A program made the position numbers and the translations under genes. A DNA stretch of 64,000 nt from Sediminimonas qiaohouensis DSM 21189 (lineage in GTDB: Bacteria; Pseudomonadota; Alphaproteobacteria; Rhodobacterales; Rhodobacteraceae). Under the pieces are notes generated by a model. The model was not told the origin of the DNA and did not search any database. It was given only the letters and a program-made list of their open reading frames with translations. The first letter of the stretch is position 1. Every line of letters begins with the position of its first letter. This document shows positions 9,237-17,920 of the stretch, piece by piece. Location: assembly GCF_000423645.1 (NCBI RefSeq), contig NZ_AUIJ01000008.1, forward strand, positions 62,001-126,000, given 5' to 3'.

Positions 9237-11990
9237 ATGAGTAGTACTGGTGACGCCGGTCAGAAAGGCGATGCCGCCGGCCAGCAAGATATCGATCACG
9301 ACTCCGCACTTCGGGAAGTCTTTGACATGGCGCCAAATGGCGTCATTCAGGTTGACTGCGACGATGGCGAGATCACGCATGCAAATTCGGCGATGGTGCA
9401 GATAAGCGGGTACGGGTTATCCGACCTGCTTGGCATGCGTTTTGACGATCTCGTGGACACGCGCGCGGGCGAGTTTTCCTTTGCCTCCATGATGTCCTCC
9501 CCGATGAGCGAAAGCGCCGTCGGGCCGTTCGAGGTGGCGTTCATTGACGCGGACGGCTCGTCCCTTCCGGTGGATGTGCGCGGCAAGCTTTGGCCCGACG
9601 TTTACGGCAAGCAGATGCTGTGGCTGTTCGTCTGCGACCTGCGGGACCACATGCAGAAAGAGGCAGAGCGCGAAGCCGCCCACGAAAAGGCGCAAGAGGC
9701 GCAAATCCAGTTGACCGAGGCGATCGAGGCGTTGCCGGATGGCTTCGTTCTGACGGATGCCGAGGGGCGCCTGGTGCTGTTCAATTCGACCTTCCGCAAC
9801 ATGTATCCCGAGCTGAAGCACAAGATCGAAGTCGGGCAGCCCCTGCTGGAGACGCAGCGCACGGGGATTGAACTGGGCATATATGCCAACCCGGGTGCCC
9901 TGCGATCGGCGAGCAGCGCCGACCCCACGCGCGACGAGATAGTGCAGATGACCGATGGACGATCGATCAGGTTGCTGGAACACGCGACGCCAAGCGGCGG
10001 GCGCGTCGGTCTGCGCATCGACCTGACCGACATGGTTGAGGCCGAAAGGCGGCTGTCCGACATCATCGAGGCGGCGCGGCTTGGCACCTTCGAGGTGGAC
10101 CTTGCCACGCGGCTGAACCACATAAACGACCGTTGGGCGGAAATGCTGGGCTATGAGCGCGAGGAGCTTGAGCCGATAGACTACGACACGTTCCGTGAGA
10201 TGCTTCATCCAGACGACCGCGGCACATTTGATGACCAGATCGCGGCCTATGAAAGCGGCGCCGAGGTGTTCGAGCGAGACATGCGCATGCGCCACAGGGA
10301 CGGGCATTATATCTGGGTGTTCAGCCGTGGCCGGATCACCCGCCGCGACAAAAACGGTCAGCCGACCCGGATCTCCGGCATCCACCTGGATATCAGCGAG
10401 CACAAAGCCCGCGAGGAGGCGCTGCGCGCTGCGAAGAAGTCGCTGGAGGACACCACCGCCGAACGCGACGACGCGGAGCAGCGGTTTTTCGACGTCACCA
10501 ACGTCTCAAACATGTGGTATTGGGAGCAGGACGCAGATCAGCGCTTTACCTACGTCTCGGACAGCGTAGAGCGCACGTCCAACCTGACAGCGGAGATGCT
10601 GATCGGCAGGACGCGCGCCGAGCTACTGGGCGATGACAAGGAGGCGCAGGAGGCCGCGGATTGGGACGGGCTGCAGCGAAAAATCGCCGCGCACGAGCCG
10701 TTTCGGGATTTCACCTACATGGTTCCGGGCGGCGACGGGCAACCGGACAAGTGGTACAGGTCCTCGGGCGCGCCGTTCTATGACCGCGACGGGCAGTTCG
10801 CCGGGTATCGCGGCATCGGCGCGGACGTGACCGAACTGGTCGATGCGATGAAGCGCGCGCAGGCCGCCAACCGCAGCAAATCGCAGTTCCTGGCGAACAT
10901 GAGCCATGAAATCCGCACGCCGCTCAATGGTGTTTTGGGCATGGCGGAGCTGCTTGAGGGCAGTATCGAGACCCCGGAAAAACTGCGCATGATCCGCACG
11001 ATCCGCACCTCGGGTGAGAACTTGTTGAACATCATCAACGATCTTCTGGACATGTCCAAGATCGAAGCGGGGCGTATGAACTTGGAAAACAGACCCTTCC
11101 GCATAGACGAGATTTTGCGACGCCTGGAAGACATCCACCTTCTCAGGGCCGAGGAAAAGGGCCTGTCGTTCGAGGTCATGATCGGATCGGGCTGCGACCT
11201 GCCGCGCATGGGCGACAGTCACCGCGTGCAGCAGATCCTGCACAACCTTCTGAGCAACGCGATCAAGTTCACCGAAGAGGGATCGGCCACCCTGACCGTT
11301 CTGGCCCGTGAGGATCAGCCGGTGAAGATAACGATCGAGGACACAGGCATCGGTATGACGCCCGAGCAGATCGAGCAGGTGTTCGATGATTTCGTGCAGG
11401 CCGACAGTTCGATCTCGCGGCGGTTCGGGGGCACCGGCCTGGGCATGCCGATCGTGCGCAAGATGGTCACGATGATGAATGGCAAGATAGACGTAGACAG
11501 TACCCCCGGCGAGGGGACGCGCATCACGGTCACGCTACCGCTGCCGATGGCCGCGAACCAGATCAACGAGCCCAAGTCCGAGCCGAGCGCGCCGCAAGAT
11601 TTTTCCGGGCATCGCATCCTGGTGGCTGACGACAACCGGACGAACCGCGATTTGATGGCGGCGATGCTTCAGTCGATGGGCGCCGATTGCAAGCTGGTCA
11701 ATGACGGTGTCGAGGCGGTGCAAGCCGCGCGCGACGGCAAGTTCGACTTGATCTTGATGGATATCTCGATGCCGCTGAAGGATGGCATGACCGCGCTGGC
11801 CGAGATCCGCGAGGAGGAAAAGGCGATGACCCCAGGCGAACAGGTGCCCATCGTCGCGGTGACAGCGCATGCCATGGCGCATCAGATCGCCGAATATGTC
11901 GTCGCCGGCTTTGACAGCCACCTGAGCAAACCCTTCAGCCGCGCCGACCTGGCGCAGATCATGTCGGTCATGCTGGACCGGGCGGCGTAG
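9237..11990 (+). CDS. Soluble multi-PAS hybrid histidine kinase with receiver domain
   Basis: 917-residue sensor kinase with no evident membrane segment. It has about four PAS-type domains (roughly 20-140, 150-265, 270-395, 410-545), HisKA with the phosphorylated His in NMSHEIRTPLNG near 556, HATPase with NLLSNAIKF near 669, DTGIGM and GGTGLGM, and a C-terminal receiver with the acceptor Asp in LILMDIS near 840. ATG 9237 has an AAGG ribosome site; the ATG at 9219 does not. No partner response regulator lies nearby, so the phosphate probably goes to a distant Hpt protein. The input signal is unknown; the PAS domains may bind a cofactor or metabolite inside the cell. Confidence 0.92.
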   Translation: MSSTGDAGQKGDAAGQQDIDHDSALREVFDMAPNGVIQVDCDDGEITHANSAMVQISGYGLSDLLGMRFDDLVDTRAGEFSFASMMSSPMSESAVGPFEVAFIDADGSSLPVDVRGKLWPDVYGKQMLWLFVCDLRDHMQKEAEREAAHEKAQEAQIQLTEAIEALPDGFVLTDAEGRLVLFNSTFRNMYPELKHKIEVGQPLLETQRTGIELGIYANPGALRSASSADPTRDEIVQMTDGRSIRLLEHATPSGGRVGLRIDLTDMVEAERRLSDIIEAARLGTFEVDLATRLNHINDRWAEMLGYEREELEPIDYDTFREMLHPDDRGTFDDQIAAYESGAEVFERDMRMRHRDGHYIWVFSRGRITRRDKNGQPTRISGIHLDISEHKAREEALRAAKKSLEDTTAERDDAEQRFFDVTNVSNMWYWEQDADQRFTYVSDSVERTSNLTAEMLIGRTRAELLGDDKEAQEAADWDGLQRKIAAHEPFRDFTYMVPGGDGQPDKWYRSSGAPFYDRDGQFAGYRGIGADVTELVDAMKRAQAANRSKSQFLANMSHEIRTPLNGVLGMAELLEGSIETPEKLRMIRTIRTSGENLLNIINDLLDMSKIEAGRMNLENRPFRIDEILRRLEDIHLLRAEEKGLSFEVMIGSGCDLPRMGDSHRVQQILHNLLSNAIKFTEEGSATLTVLAREDQPVKITIEDTGIGMTPEQIEQVFDDFVQADSSISRRFGGTGLGMPIVRKMVTMMNGKIDVDSTPGEGTRITVTLPLPMAANQINEPKSEPSAPQDFSGHRILVADDNRTNRDLMAAMLQSMGADCKLVNDGVEAVQAARDGKFDLILMDISMPLKDGMTALAEIREEEKAMTPGEQVPIVAVTAHAMAHQIAEYVVAGFDSHLSKPFSRADLAQIMSVMLDRAA

Positions 11991-12370
11991 CGCGGCGGGC
12001 CGGTACGCACCCCATAGCAGCTTTGACCGGGGACAGCGGGCCGCGTTATCGGCGCGTTGGCCGCAAACGCCTGCCACCCGCTAACGCATTGCCGTTTTGG
12101 TGAAGTTCTGCCCGAGATCGTTCTTCTGTCACCCTCATAGCGTCTTGCGCGGGTGGCAACGCGGGTTCCGTCCAGACATGCGAGACCATGCATGAGGAAA
12201 ACAGGGCGCAGCTCAACACATTACGCAACAGGTATCAGCCGGGCCATTGGCCCACACGGGTGCGATCATGACCGCGCAGTTGCCCACCATCGCGCGGGCC
12301 AAGGCGCAGGCAAAGCGCCTGCGCGCGCCTCGGTACCAATAAGCAGGCCGCGCGCATTGCGCGCCGCCTG
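11991..12370. other. Convergent intergenic region between the kinase and the T1SS adaptor genes
   Basis: A 380-bp gap where two transcripts meet. I see no gene. It contains several GC-rich inverted repeats, including an 8-bp stem at about 12304-12324 (GCGCAGGC with GCCTGCGC) and the longer hairpin listed separately at 12342, plus a 13-bp palindrome at 12241-12253. These fit termination from both sides. Confidence 0.5.
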
Positions 12371-12372
12371 CT
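12342..12372 (-). terminator. Hairpin terminator overlapping the end of the HlyD gene
   Basis: A near-perfect inverted repeat: 7 bp plus 6 bp of stem separated by one C-C mismatch, with an ATT loop. It begins within the TAG stop of the adaptor gene and is followed on the minus strand by TTATTGG. It probably ends the type I secretion operon. Confidence 0.6.
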
Positions 12373-13717
12373 ACTGTTCGCGGAATGCCCGTGCCATCGA
12401 GTCGGTTATCGGCTTGGACAAGTATTCGACGAACGTCCGCTCGGCGGTCTTGATCATCACCTGCGCCGGCATGCCGGGGGTGGGTGAGAAGCCCTTGACC
12501 CTTTCGATTTCTTCCGCGGAAAGGCGGACACGGGCAAGGTAGACTTCCTGCGGGGTTTCCTCGGACTCGTCCTTGAGCGAGTCCGCCGATACGTAATACA
12601 CCGTCCCGTTGAGCACCGGCGTTGTCCGCTGGTTCAAGGCGACGAGGCGGATGGTCGCCTTCTGGCCAACCTTGACGCTGTCGATATCCGTGCGTGCCAG
12701 CTTGGCCTCGATGATGAGCGGGGCGCCGGAGGGCAGGATCTCGGCGATGGGTTTGCCGCTTTCGATGACGCCGCCGGGCGTGTTGTAGTTCATGTGAACG
12801 ACGGTTCCGGAAACCGGCGAATTGATCGTCGAGCGCTGGAACACCTCGCGGGCGCGGCTGTAGTTTTCGCGCACGGTGTCCAGTTCGTTTTCCGCCGATT
12901 GCAACTCGTCCAGCGCGGCGTTCTTGTGTTCGACGATGATCTGTTCGATCTGGCCGGCGTGTTTTTCCAACAGGGCGTTGGCCTCGGCGATCTCGGCTTT
13001 CAACTGACCGATCTGGCCCCAGCCATCGGCCTTGGCGCGCGACAGCGAGTTGAGCCGCGATCTTTGGGATAGCCCCTTTTCCAGAAGCTGCGATTGCGCC
13101 GAGATGTCTTCGTCCAGCAAATCGATCTGCTTTTCCAGCGCGTCGAGCTGCGATACATACCCTTCCTTGCGGCTGCGTAGTGCGAGGATGGTGCTTTCCA
13201 GCAGGCCGATTTCCTTGGACAGCTTGGACTTGGACGCCTGAAAGCTGCGCCGCTGATTGGTCAGGATCTGTTCGATCTCGGAATCCATGGGAATGCCGTG
13301 CAGGAATTCCGGCGTTTCAAAGACCTTGTCGCCGTTATACTCGGCCAAGAGGCGCGCGGTGATCGTTTCAAGCCGCGCACGTCTGAGAAAATATTCGCGC
13401 AGCTTTGCCTGCGCGGCGGTTTCGTCAAGCTGTATGATCGGCTCCCCCTTTTCGACGAAGTCCCCTTCGGACACGAGGATTTCGCGGATGATGCCGCCTT
13501 CGAGGTGCTGAATGATCTGGTTGTTGCCGGTCGCCACGAATGACCCTTGGGTGATGACGGCGGCGGCCAGCGGCGCCATGAACGCCCAGGCACCGAACCC
13601 GCCAAACGAGATCAGCATCACCAGGATGCCGATTATGCTCAGGCGCTTGATCGAGCGGGGCACGTCCGAGAACCATTGGCGCTGATCCGGGGCGGGTTGT
13701 GTGTTGGTGACAGTCAC
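12371..13717 (-). CDS. HlyD-family type I secretion membrane-fusion (adaptor) protein
   Basis: Links an inner-membrane ABC exporter to an outer-membrane TolC channel. The 448-residue protein has a short cytoplasmic N-terminus, one membrane anchor (about 28-50), a biotinyl-lipoyl half motif near residues 75-95 (HLEGGIIREILVSEGDFV), a long coiled coil (about 130-300), the second lipoyl half (INSPVSGTVVHMNY) and the C-terminal HlyD barrel (PGMPAQVMIKTAERTFVEYL). The start is GTG 13717 behind an AGGAGAG ribosome site. It lies 21 bases after the ABC gene and is the last gene of the operon. No TolC-like gene is in the window, so a general TolC is probably shared. Confidence 0.94.
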   Translation of the reverse strand: MTVTNTQPAPDQRQWFSDVPRSIKRLSIIGILVMLISFGGFGAWAFMAPLAAAVITQGSFVATGNNQIIQHLEGGIIREILVSEGDFVEKGEPIIQLDETAAQAKLREYFLRRARLETITARLLAEYNGDKVFETPEFLHGIPMDSEIEQILTNQRRSFQASKSKLSKEIGLLESTILALRSRKEGYVSQLDALEKQIDLLDEDISAQSQLLEKGLSQRSRLNSLSRAKADGWGQIGQLKAEIAEANALLEKHAGQIEQIIVEHKNAALDELQSAENELDTVRENYSRAREVFQRSTINSPVSGTVVHMNYNTPGGVIESGKPIAEILPSGAPLIIEAKLARTDIDSVKVGQKATIRLVALNQRTTPVLNGTVYYVSADSLKDESEETPQEVYLARVRLSAEEIERVKGFSPTPGMPAQVMIKTAERTFVEYLSKPITDSMARAFREQ

Positions 13718-13738
13718 GGGGAACTCTCCTGCTTCATA

Positions 13739-15856
13739 TCAATTGCTGCCGTCGGTGATGTTGCCACCGTGCCCTTTGCCGCCCTGCTGACCCTGACCGT
13801 TGCCGCCGCCGGAGAGCGATTTGAGCACCTCGTCGCGGGCGCCGATCATGGCGACGCTGCCGTTGGCAAGCAGCAGGATCTTGTCCACATGCGCCAGCAG
13901 CGATGGCTTTTGCGTGACGACGACGACGGTCATGCCCTGCTGCTTGGCGTGTTGCAGGGCCTGTTCCAGCGCGTGATCGCCCGAAACGTCGAGGTTCGAG
14001 TTGGGCTCGTCCAGCACCAGCAACCTGGGGTCGCCAAAGAAGGCGCGCGCAAGGGCGATCCGCTGTTTCTGGCCCCCCGACAGCGGCGAGCCGTCGGCGG
14101 CCACCACGGTTTCATACCCGTGCGGCAGATTGGCGACCATGTTGTGCACATCGGCAAGCTGCGCGGCGCGATAAATCTGGTCATCCGTCGCGTCCGAGCG
14201 CATTCGCGCGATGTTGTCCTTGATGGTGCCGGGGAACAATTGCACATCCTGCGGCAGGTAGCCGATGTTTTCGCCGAACTGGCGCTGATCCCAGTTGCGC
14301 AGGTCCATCAGGTCAAGCCTGACGCACCCCGAGGTCGGTAGGATCGCCCCCACCAGCATCTTGCCCAGCGTCGTCTTGCCCGCGCCGGAATTGCCGATCA
14401 CGGCAAGCGAAGAGCCAGGGGAAAGCGAGAAGCTGATCCCGTTGAGCACCACGCTCTTGGTGCCGTGGGGGACGTAGAGAAGGCGCTCAACGTCCAGGCG
14501 CCCTTCGGGTTGGGGAAGGCGCAGCCGCTCGCGGTTGAGAGGCGAGGATTTGAGCAGGTCGGCGATCCGTCCATAGGCGGCGCGCGACAGCAGGAACTGG
14601 TTCCAGCCTTCGATCGCGCCCTCGATCGGGGCAAGCGCACGCCCCGCAATGATCGACGCCGCGATCACCATGCCCCCGGTCAGTTGCCCCTGCAGCGCCA
14701 GGAACGCGCCCCAGCCCAGCATCCCGACCTGCGCCAACAGGCGCACCCCGCGCGAAAAGGCGGCGGCGGTGATATTGAGATCCTGCGCGCGCACCTGCGC
14801 CGTCAGCGAGGCCGCCGTGTCGCGCCCCCAGATCGACACCGTTTCGGGGATCATCGCCAGCGCATTGATGATCTGGCTGTTGCGCGACATCGAATCGAGG
14901 TGCAGGTTGGCCATGCTTTGATGCCGGTTGGCCTGTGCGAACGGCCCCGAGGTGATGCGCTGGTTGATCAGGGCGATCCCCAGCAAGACCAGGGCCGTGC
15001 TGATGACGATCATCCCGAGATGGAAATGGATCAGGAAGATCACCGCGATGAAGATCGGGGCGAAAGGCGCATCCAGGAACGACAGGAGCGTGCCCGACAC
15101 CAGGAACCCGCGCAATTGCTGCAAATCACCAAGCGTCTGGTATTCGCGCCCGTTGCTGGACAGTGCGGCGCGCGCAGCCGCACTCAGGATCGAAGAGCCA
15201 AGCCGCGTGGCCAGTTCCACAGCCGTTCGCATCAGCACAAACCGGCGCATCGCATCGAAAAACGCCTGAAGCAGCACCGCGCCCACGATCACCACCGTGA
15301 GCATGATCAGCGTATCGATCGACCGGCTGGTCAGGACGCGGTCGGCGATCTGGAACAGGTAGACGGGGATCGCCAGGATCAGAAGGTTGGTCGCGCAGCT
15401 AAACAGCATGACGACCGACAAGTTGCTACGGACCGCGGCGATGCCCGATTTGAGGTCAGCGGAAAAATCGACGGGCCCCATGCGGCGGTGAAACCGGCCG
15501 CCGCCTGATCCGCCGCCGCCCCCGCCGCCGTTCGCGGGGGGCTGGGCCCCTTTGTCGGTCACCTCGCGGTTGGTGCGGTTTTCACCCCCCTCCACATCGG
15601 GCGTCTTGGTGACGATGGGGGTGTCCGGGTTGGCGCGCGCCTCGGATTTGGGAGCGTCGGACCTGGGCGCATCGGATTTGGGCGCATCGGAATTGGGCGC
15701 GTCGGAATTGGGCGTGTCGGACCTGGCGGTTTCGCCTTGGGCGACCTTTTGCTGTGCGCGCAAGGTCAACACCTCTTCCGCGCAGCCCTGAGGCCCTTCG
15801 TGAGTGGAGGCGTCGCCTGTCGGCCGGGTAATCCTGGTAGCTTTGTTCATGTTCAA
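13739..15856 (-). CDS. Type I secretion system permease/ATPase (ABC exporter)
   Basis: Drives export of the operon's substrates from the cytoplasm. The 705-residue protein has an unusual disordered N-terminus of about 120 residues with five-residue Ser-Asp-Ala-Pro-Lys-type repeats and a Gly run, then a six-helix membrane domain (about 140-430), and an ATPase domain with Walker A GNSGAGKTT near 490, signature LSGGQKQRIALARA near 592 and Walker B LLVLDEP near 610. It belongs to the PrtD/RTX-type exporter group and lacks a C39 peptidase domain, so substrates should carry an uncleaved C-terminal signal. It follows the 650-residue repeat-protein gene by 24 bases. Confidence 0.94.
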   Translation of the reverse strand: MNMNKATRITRPTGDASTHEGPQGCAEEVLTLRAQQKVAQGETARSDTPNSDAPNSDAPKSDAPRSDAPKSEARANPDTPIVTKTPDVEGGENRTNREVTDKGAQPPANGGGGGGGSGGGRFHRRMGPVDFSADLKSGIAAVRSNLSVVMLFSCATNLLILAIPVYLFQIADRVLTSRSIDTLIMLTVVIVGAVLLQAFFDAMRRFVLMRTAVELATRLGSSILSAAARAALSSNGREYQTLGDLQQLRGFLVSGTLLSFLDAPFAPIFIAVIFLIHFHLGMIVISTALVLLGIALINQRITSGPFAQANRHQSMANLHLDSMSRNSQIINALAMIPETVSIWGRDTAASLTAQVRAQDLNITAAAFSRGVRLLAQVGMLGWGAFLALQGQLTGGMVIAASIIAGRALAPIEGAIEGWNQFLLSRAAYGRIADLLKSSPLNRERLRLPQPEGRLDVERLLYVPHGTKSVVLNGISFSLSPGSSLAVIGNSGAGKTTLGKMLVGAILPTSGCVRLDLMDLRNWDQRQFGENIGYLPQDVQLFPGTIKDNIARMRSDATDDQIYRAAQLADVHNMVANLPHGYETVVAADGSPLSGGQKQRIALARAFFGDPRLLVLDEPNSNLDVSGDHALEQALQHAKQQGMTVVVVTQKPSLLAHVDKILLLANGSVAMIGARDEVLKSLSGGGNGQGQQGGKGHGGNITDGSN
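15642..15722. repeat. Tandem 15-bp repeats coding for SDAPK-type pentapeptides
   Basis: About five imperfect copies of a 15-bp unit inside the 5' part of the ABC exporter gene encode Ser-Asp-(Ala/Thr)-Pro-(Lys/Asn/Arg). Copy number may vary between strains. Confidence 0.7.
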
Positions 15857-15880
15857 TGCTCAAATATTGCGTGTTTCAAT

Positions 15881-17833
15881 TCAGGCGACCATCCCGCCCA
15901 TCGGGTCGTTGCCGAGCGCATCTTCGTGCACATACCCCGATTGCGCGGTCGCACCGTCGTCTGTTTGCTGATCGGTCCCGTCCATGAGGAAGGCCACCGC
16001 TTCGTTCACCAGCCCGCCCTCGCCTTCGCCAGCAAGCTCGCTTTCGTCCATGACGACGAGGCCCGCCTGGTGCATGAGCGCGTCGGAATAGGTATCGCCA
16101 CCCACGTAAATATCTGAATCAAAACCAAATTCAGAGATAACAGCGAGGTTCGCCAGCGTGTTGGAACCTGCGGTGACAGACGCATCCGTGCCGCCACCTT
16201 CCATATGCGGGCCGCCTTGCCAGATCTGATCGGAATCGCCCACGACATTGATCTGGTAGACAAGCTGAACGCTGATCAGATCCCCCTCGATGTAAAGGAC
16301 ATTGATGGAATCGCGCCCCTCGAACTGCTCAAGCGAGCGAATTTCGCCCGAGACGCTGTCGGACCCGCTGGCAAGGCTGTTGCCCAGTTCCTTGAACATC
16401 GCGGGCATGTCCTGGTAATTGTCCTGCCCGACGCTCTGGATCGCGGCCTGGTTCCACAGGACGTTCTCGCCGCTTGATATGGTCCAGTCCGCGTCCTGCG
16501 GATAGGTGATGAAATCATCGTCGAGCAGCACGTTGATCTGGTTGATCATGCTGACATTGATGATGTCACCGCCCACGACGATCAGATCGTACGAGTAGGT
16601 CATCTGCGCCAGGGTGGCCGCGTTCAGGACAAGGTTGCCGCCGGTCTGGATGAAGGTTTCGGAGGCGCCGAACTCCTTGCTGACGATGTCGTTGTCCACG
16701 ACGTGGTTGTCTTGCCGCAGGTAGTTGACGTTGACCAGATCGCCATCAAGGCGCACCACCGACGCGAAGCTTGGGAATGTCGGATCCTCATCGCTGTGCT
16801 GGTCCTCGGTGTAATCCGTGCCTGAGTTGGCCGCAAGAGTGAGCGCAGTGCTGATGTTCATCATGACGTTGCTGGCGGCGCCTGCGCTCTGGACCGCGCC
16901 GTTGATGGTGTCGTGATCGCTCAGGACGTTGACCTGGCTGATGCTGGACACCGACAGGCTGTTGCCCATGGCCGCGATGACCGGCGCGTCGGCCATGGCA
17001 AGATCGATATATGCCTCGTTCACGACCGTGTTGCCGCCCAGGACAACCTCGTGCGCGGGGCCTACGCCGTCATTGGGCTCGGGCAACTCGGGCAGCGCGT
17101 CCTTGAGCGTTGGCACATCGTCGCCCTCGACAAGGGTGCCATTGACATGCGTGCCGCCCCATTGCTCATCGGTCAGTGTGTAAATCCCGGCTTCGGCCGC
17201 TGCGGCGACCTTGAAATCCGCGACCGCGTCCTTCGCGTCATACGCGGTATCCTTGATGGTATTGCCGTTCGCGGGGGGGCCGGGCATCGTGGGCCCGCCC
17301 AGCGTGTCCGCGACGGACGCAAGCCAACCTAGCGCGAGATCCTGCGCCACCGGCGAGACGAATGTGCCCCCGTCCAGGCCCATCAGCGTATCGGAATCCG
17401 ACAACCAGTTGCTTTGGACGATAACAGTCGCGATGGAGGATGGCGGCGGGGGTATGAAAACCACCGGCGCCTCTGCGAAGCTGGCCGATTGCGGCAATTG
17501 CGCCGGGTTATCCAGCTCGAACGCGAAAGGCGTATGGTTGTTCGGCATGAAATCGGGTTTGAGGTAGACCGAGATCGGCACAAAGCGGTCAGGCAGGGGC
17601 GGCAGATCAATGTCATAGTCAATCCCCGGATCGAACCCGTTCAACTGATACGGCGCCGAGACATTGAGTGTTACGGTGTGGAGGTTTCCCGGGTCCGTGA
17701 ACTCGGGTCCGTCACCCTTGAACGGATCGTAGCTGATGCGCCAGCGCGCTTCTTCAACCACTTGATCGAATGACCCGATGAAATGCGCGATCGCCTCTGT
17801 GGTGAGATCATAGGCCATTTGTCCATACCCCAC
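15881..17833 (-). CDS. Repeat protein, probable type I secretion substrate
   Basis: A 650-residue acidic protein with no signal peptide or membrane segment. Two short motifs alternate through the middle. One is a GD-I-x-V-x4-QINVL-x-D-x-D type motif, near residues 290-312, 363-386, 421-443 and 516-538, with degenerate copies near 140 and 577. The other is G(G/S)N-x-L-x-N-x-A-x-I, near 266, 398, 454 and 555. The regular alternation suggests a beta-solenoid; that fold is inference. The place directly upstream of the ABC exporter, the lack of an N-terminal signal and the acidic composition fit a T1SS cargo, perhaps a surface or biofilm protein. Classical RTX GGxGxD nonapeptides are absent. I do not recognise a named family. 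Confidence 0.8.
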   Translation of the reverse strand: MGYGQMAYDLTTEAIAHFIGSFDQVVEEARWRISYDPFKGDGPEFTDPGNLHTVTLNVSAPYQLNGFDPGIDYDIDLPPLPDRFVPISVYLKPDFMPNNHTPFAFELDNPAQLPQSASFAEAPVVFIPPPPSSIATVIVQSNWLSDSDTLMGLDGGTFVSPVAQDLALGWLASVADTLGGPTMPGPPANGNTIKDTAYDAKDAVADFKVAAAAEAGIYTLTDEQWGGTHVNGTLVEGDDVPTLKDALPELPEPNDGVGPAHEVVLGGNTVVNEAYIDLAMADAPVIAAMGNSLSVSSISQVNVLSDHDTINGAVQSAGAASNVMMNISTALTLAANSGTDYTEDQHSDEDPTFPSFASVVRLDGDLVNVNYLRQDNHVVDNDIVSKEFGASETFIQTGGNLVLNAATLAQMTYSYDLIVVGGDIINVSMINQINVLLDDDFITYPQDADWTISSGENVLWNQAAIQSVGQDNYQDMPAMFKELGNSLASGSDSVSGEIRSLEQFEGRDSINVLYIEGDLISVQLVYQINVVGDSDQIWQGGPHMEGGGTDASVTAGSNTLANLAVISEFGFDSDIYVGGDTYSDALMHQAGLVVMDESELAGEGEGGLVNEAVAFLMDGTDQQTDDGATAQSGYVHEDALGNDPMGGMVA

Positions 17834-17870
17834 TCCTCACGAGGATCAGCCCAATCCCCGATGGATGAGA

Positions 17871-17894
17871 CCTGCGCGACACATGCCGCGCAGG
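17871..17894 (-). terminator. Intercistronic hairpin after the Gly/Asn-rich protein gene
   Basis: A perfect 8-bp inverted repeat (17871-17878 with 17887-17894, 8-base loop) lies in the 87-bp gap between the two putative secreted-protein genes. There is no strong T-run, so it may set the ratio of the first protein to the rest of the operon rather than end transcription. Confidence 0.4.
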
Positions 17895-17920
17895 TATTTT
17901 CATGGAAAGCCGGTGGTGGC

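Noticed and set aside
12241..12253. A 13-bp palindrome as an operator
   Set aside because: It lies between two convergent genes with no promoter expected, in GC-rich DNA where such palindromes arise easily.
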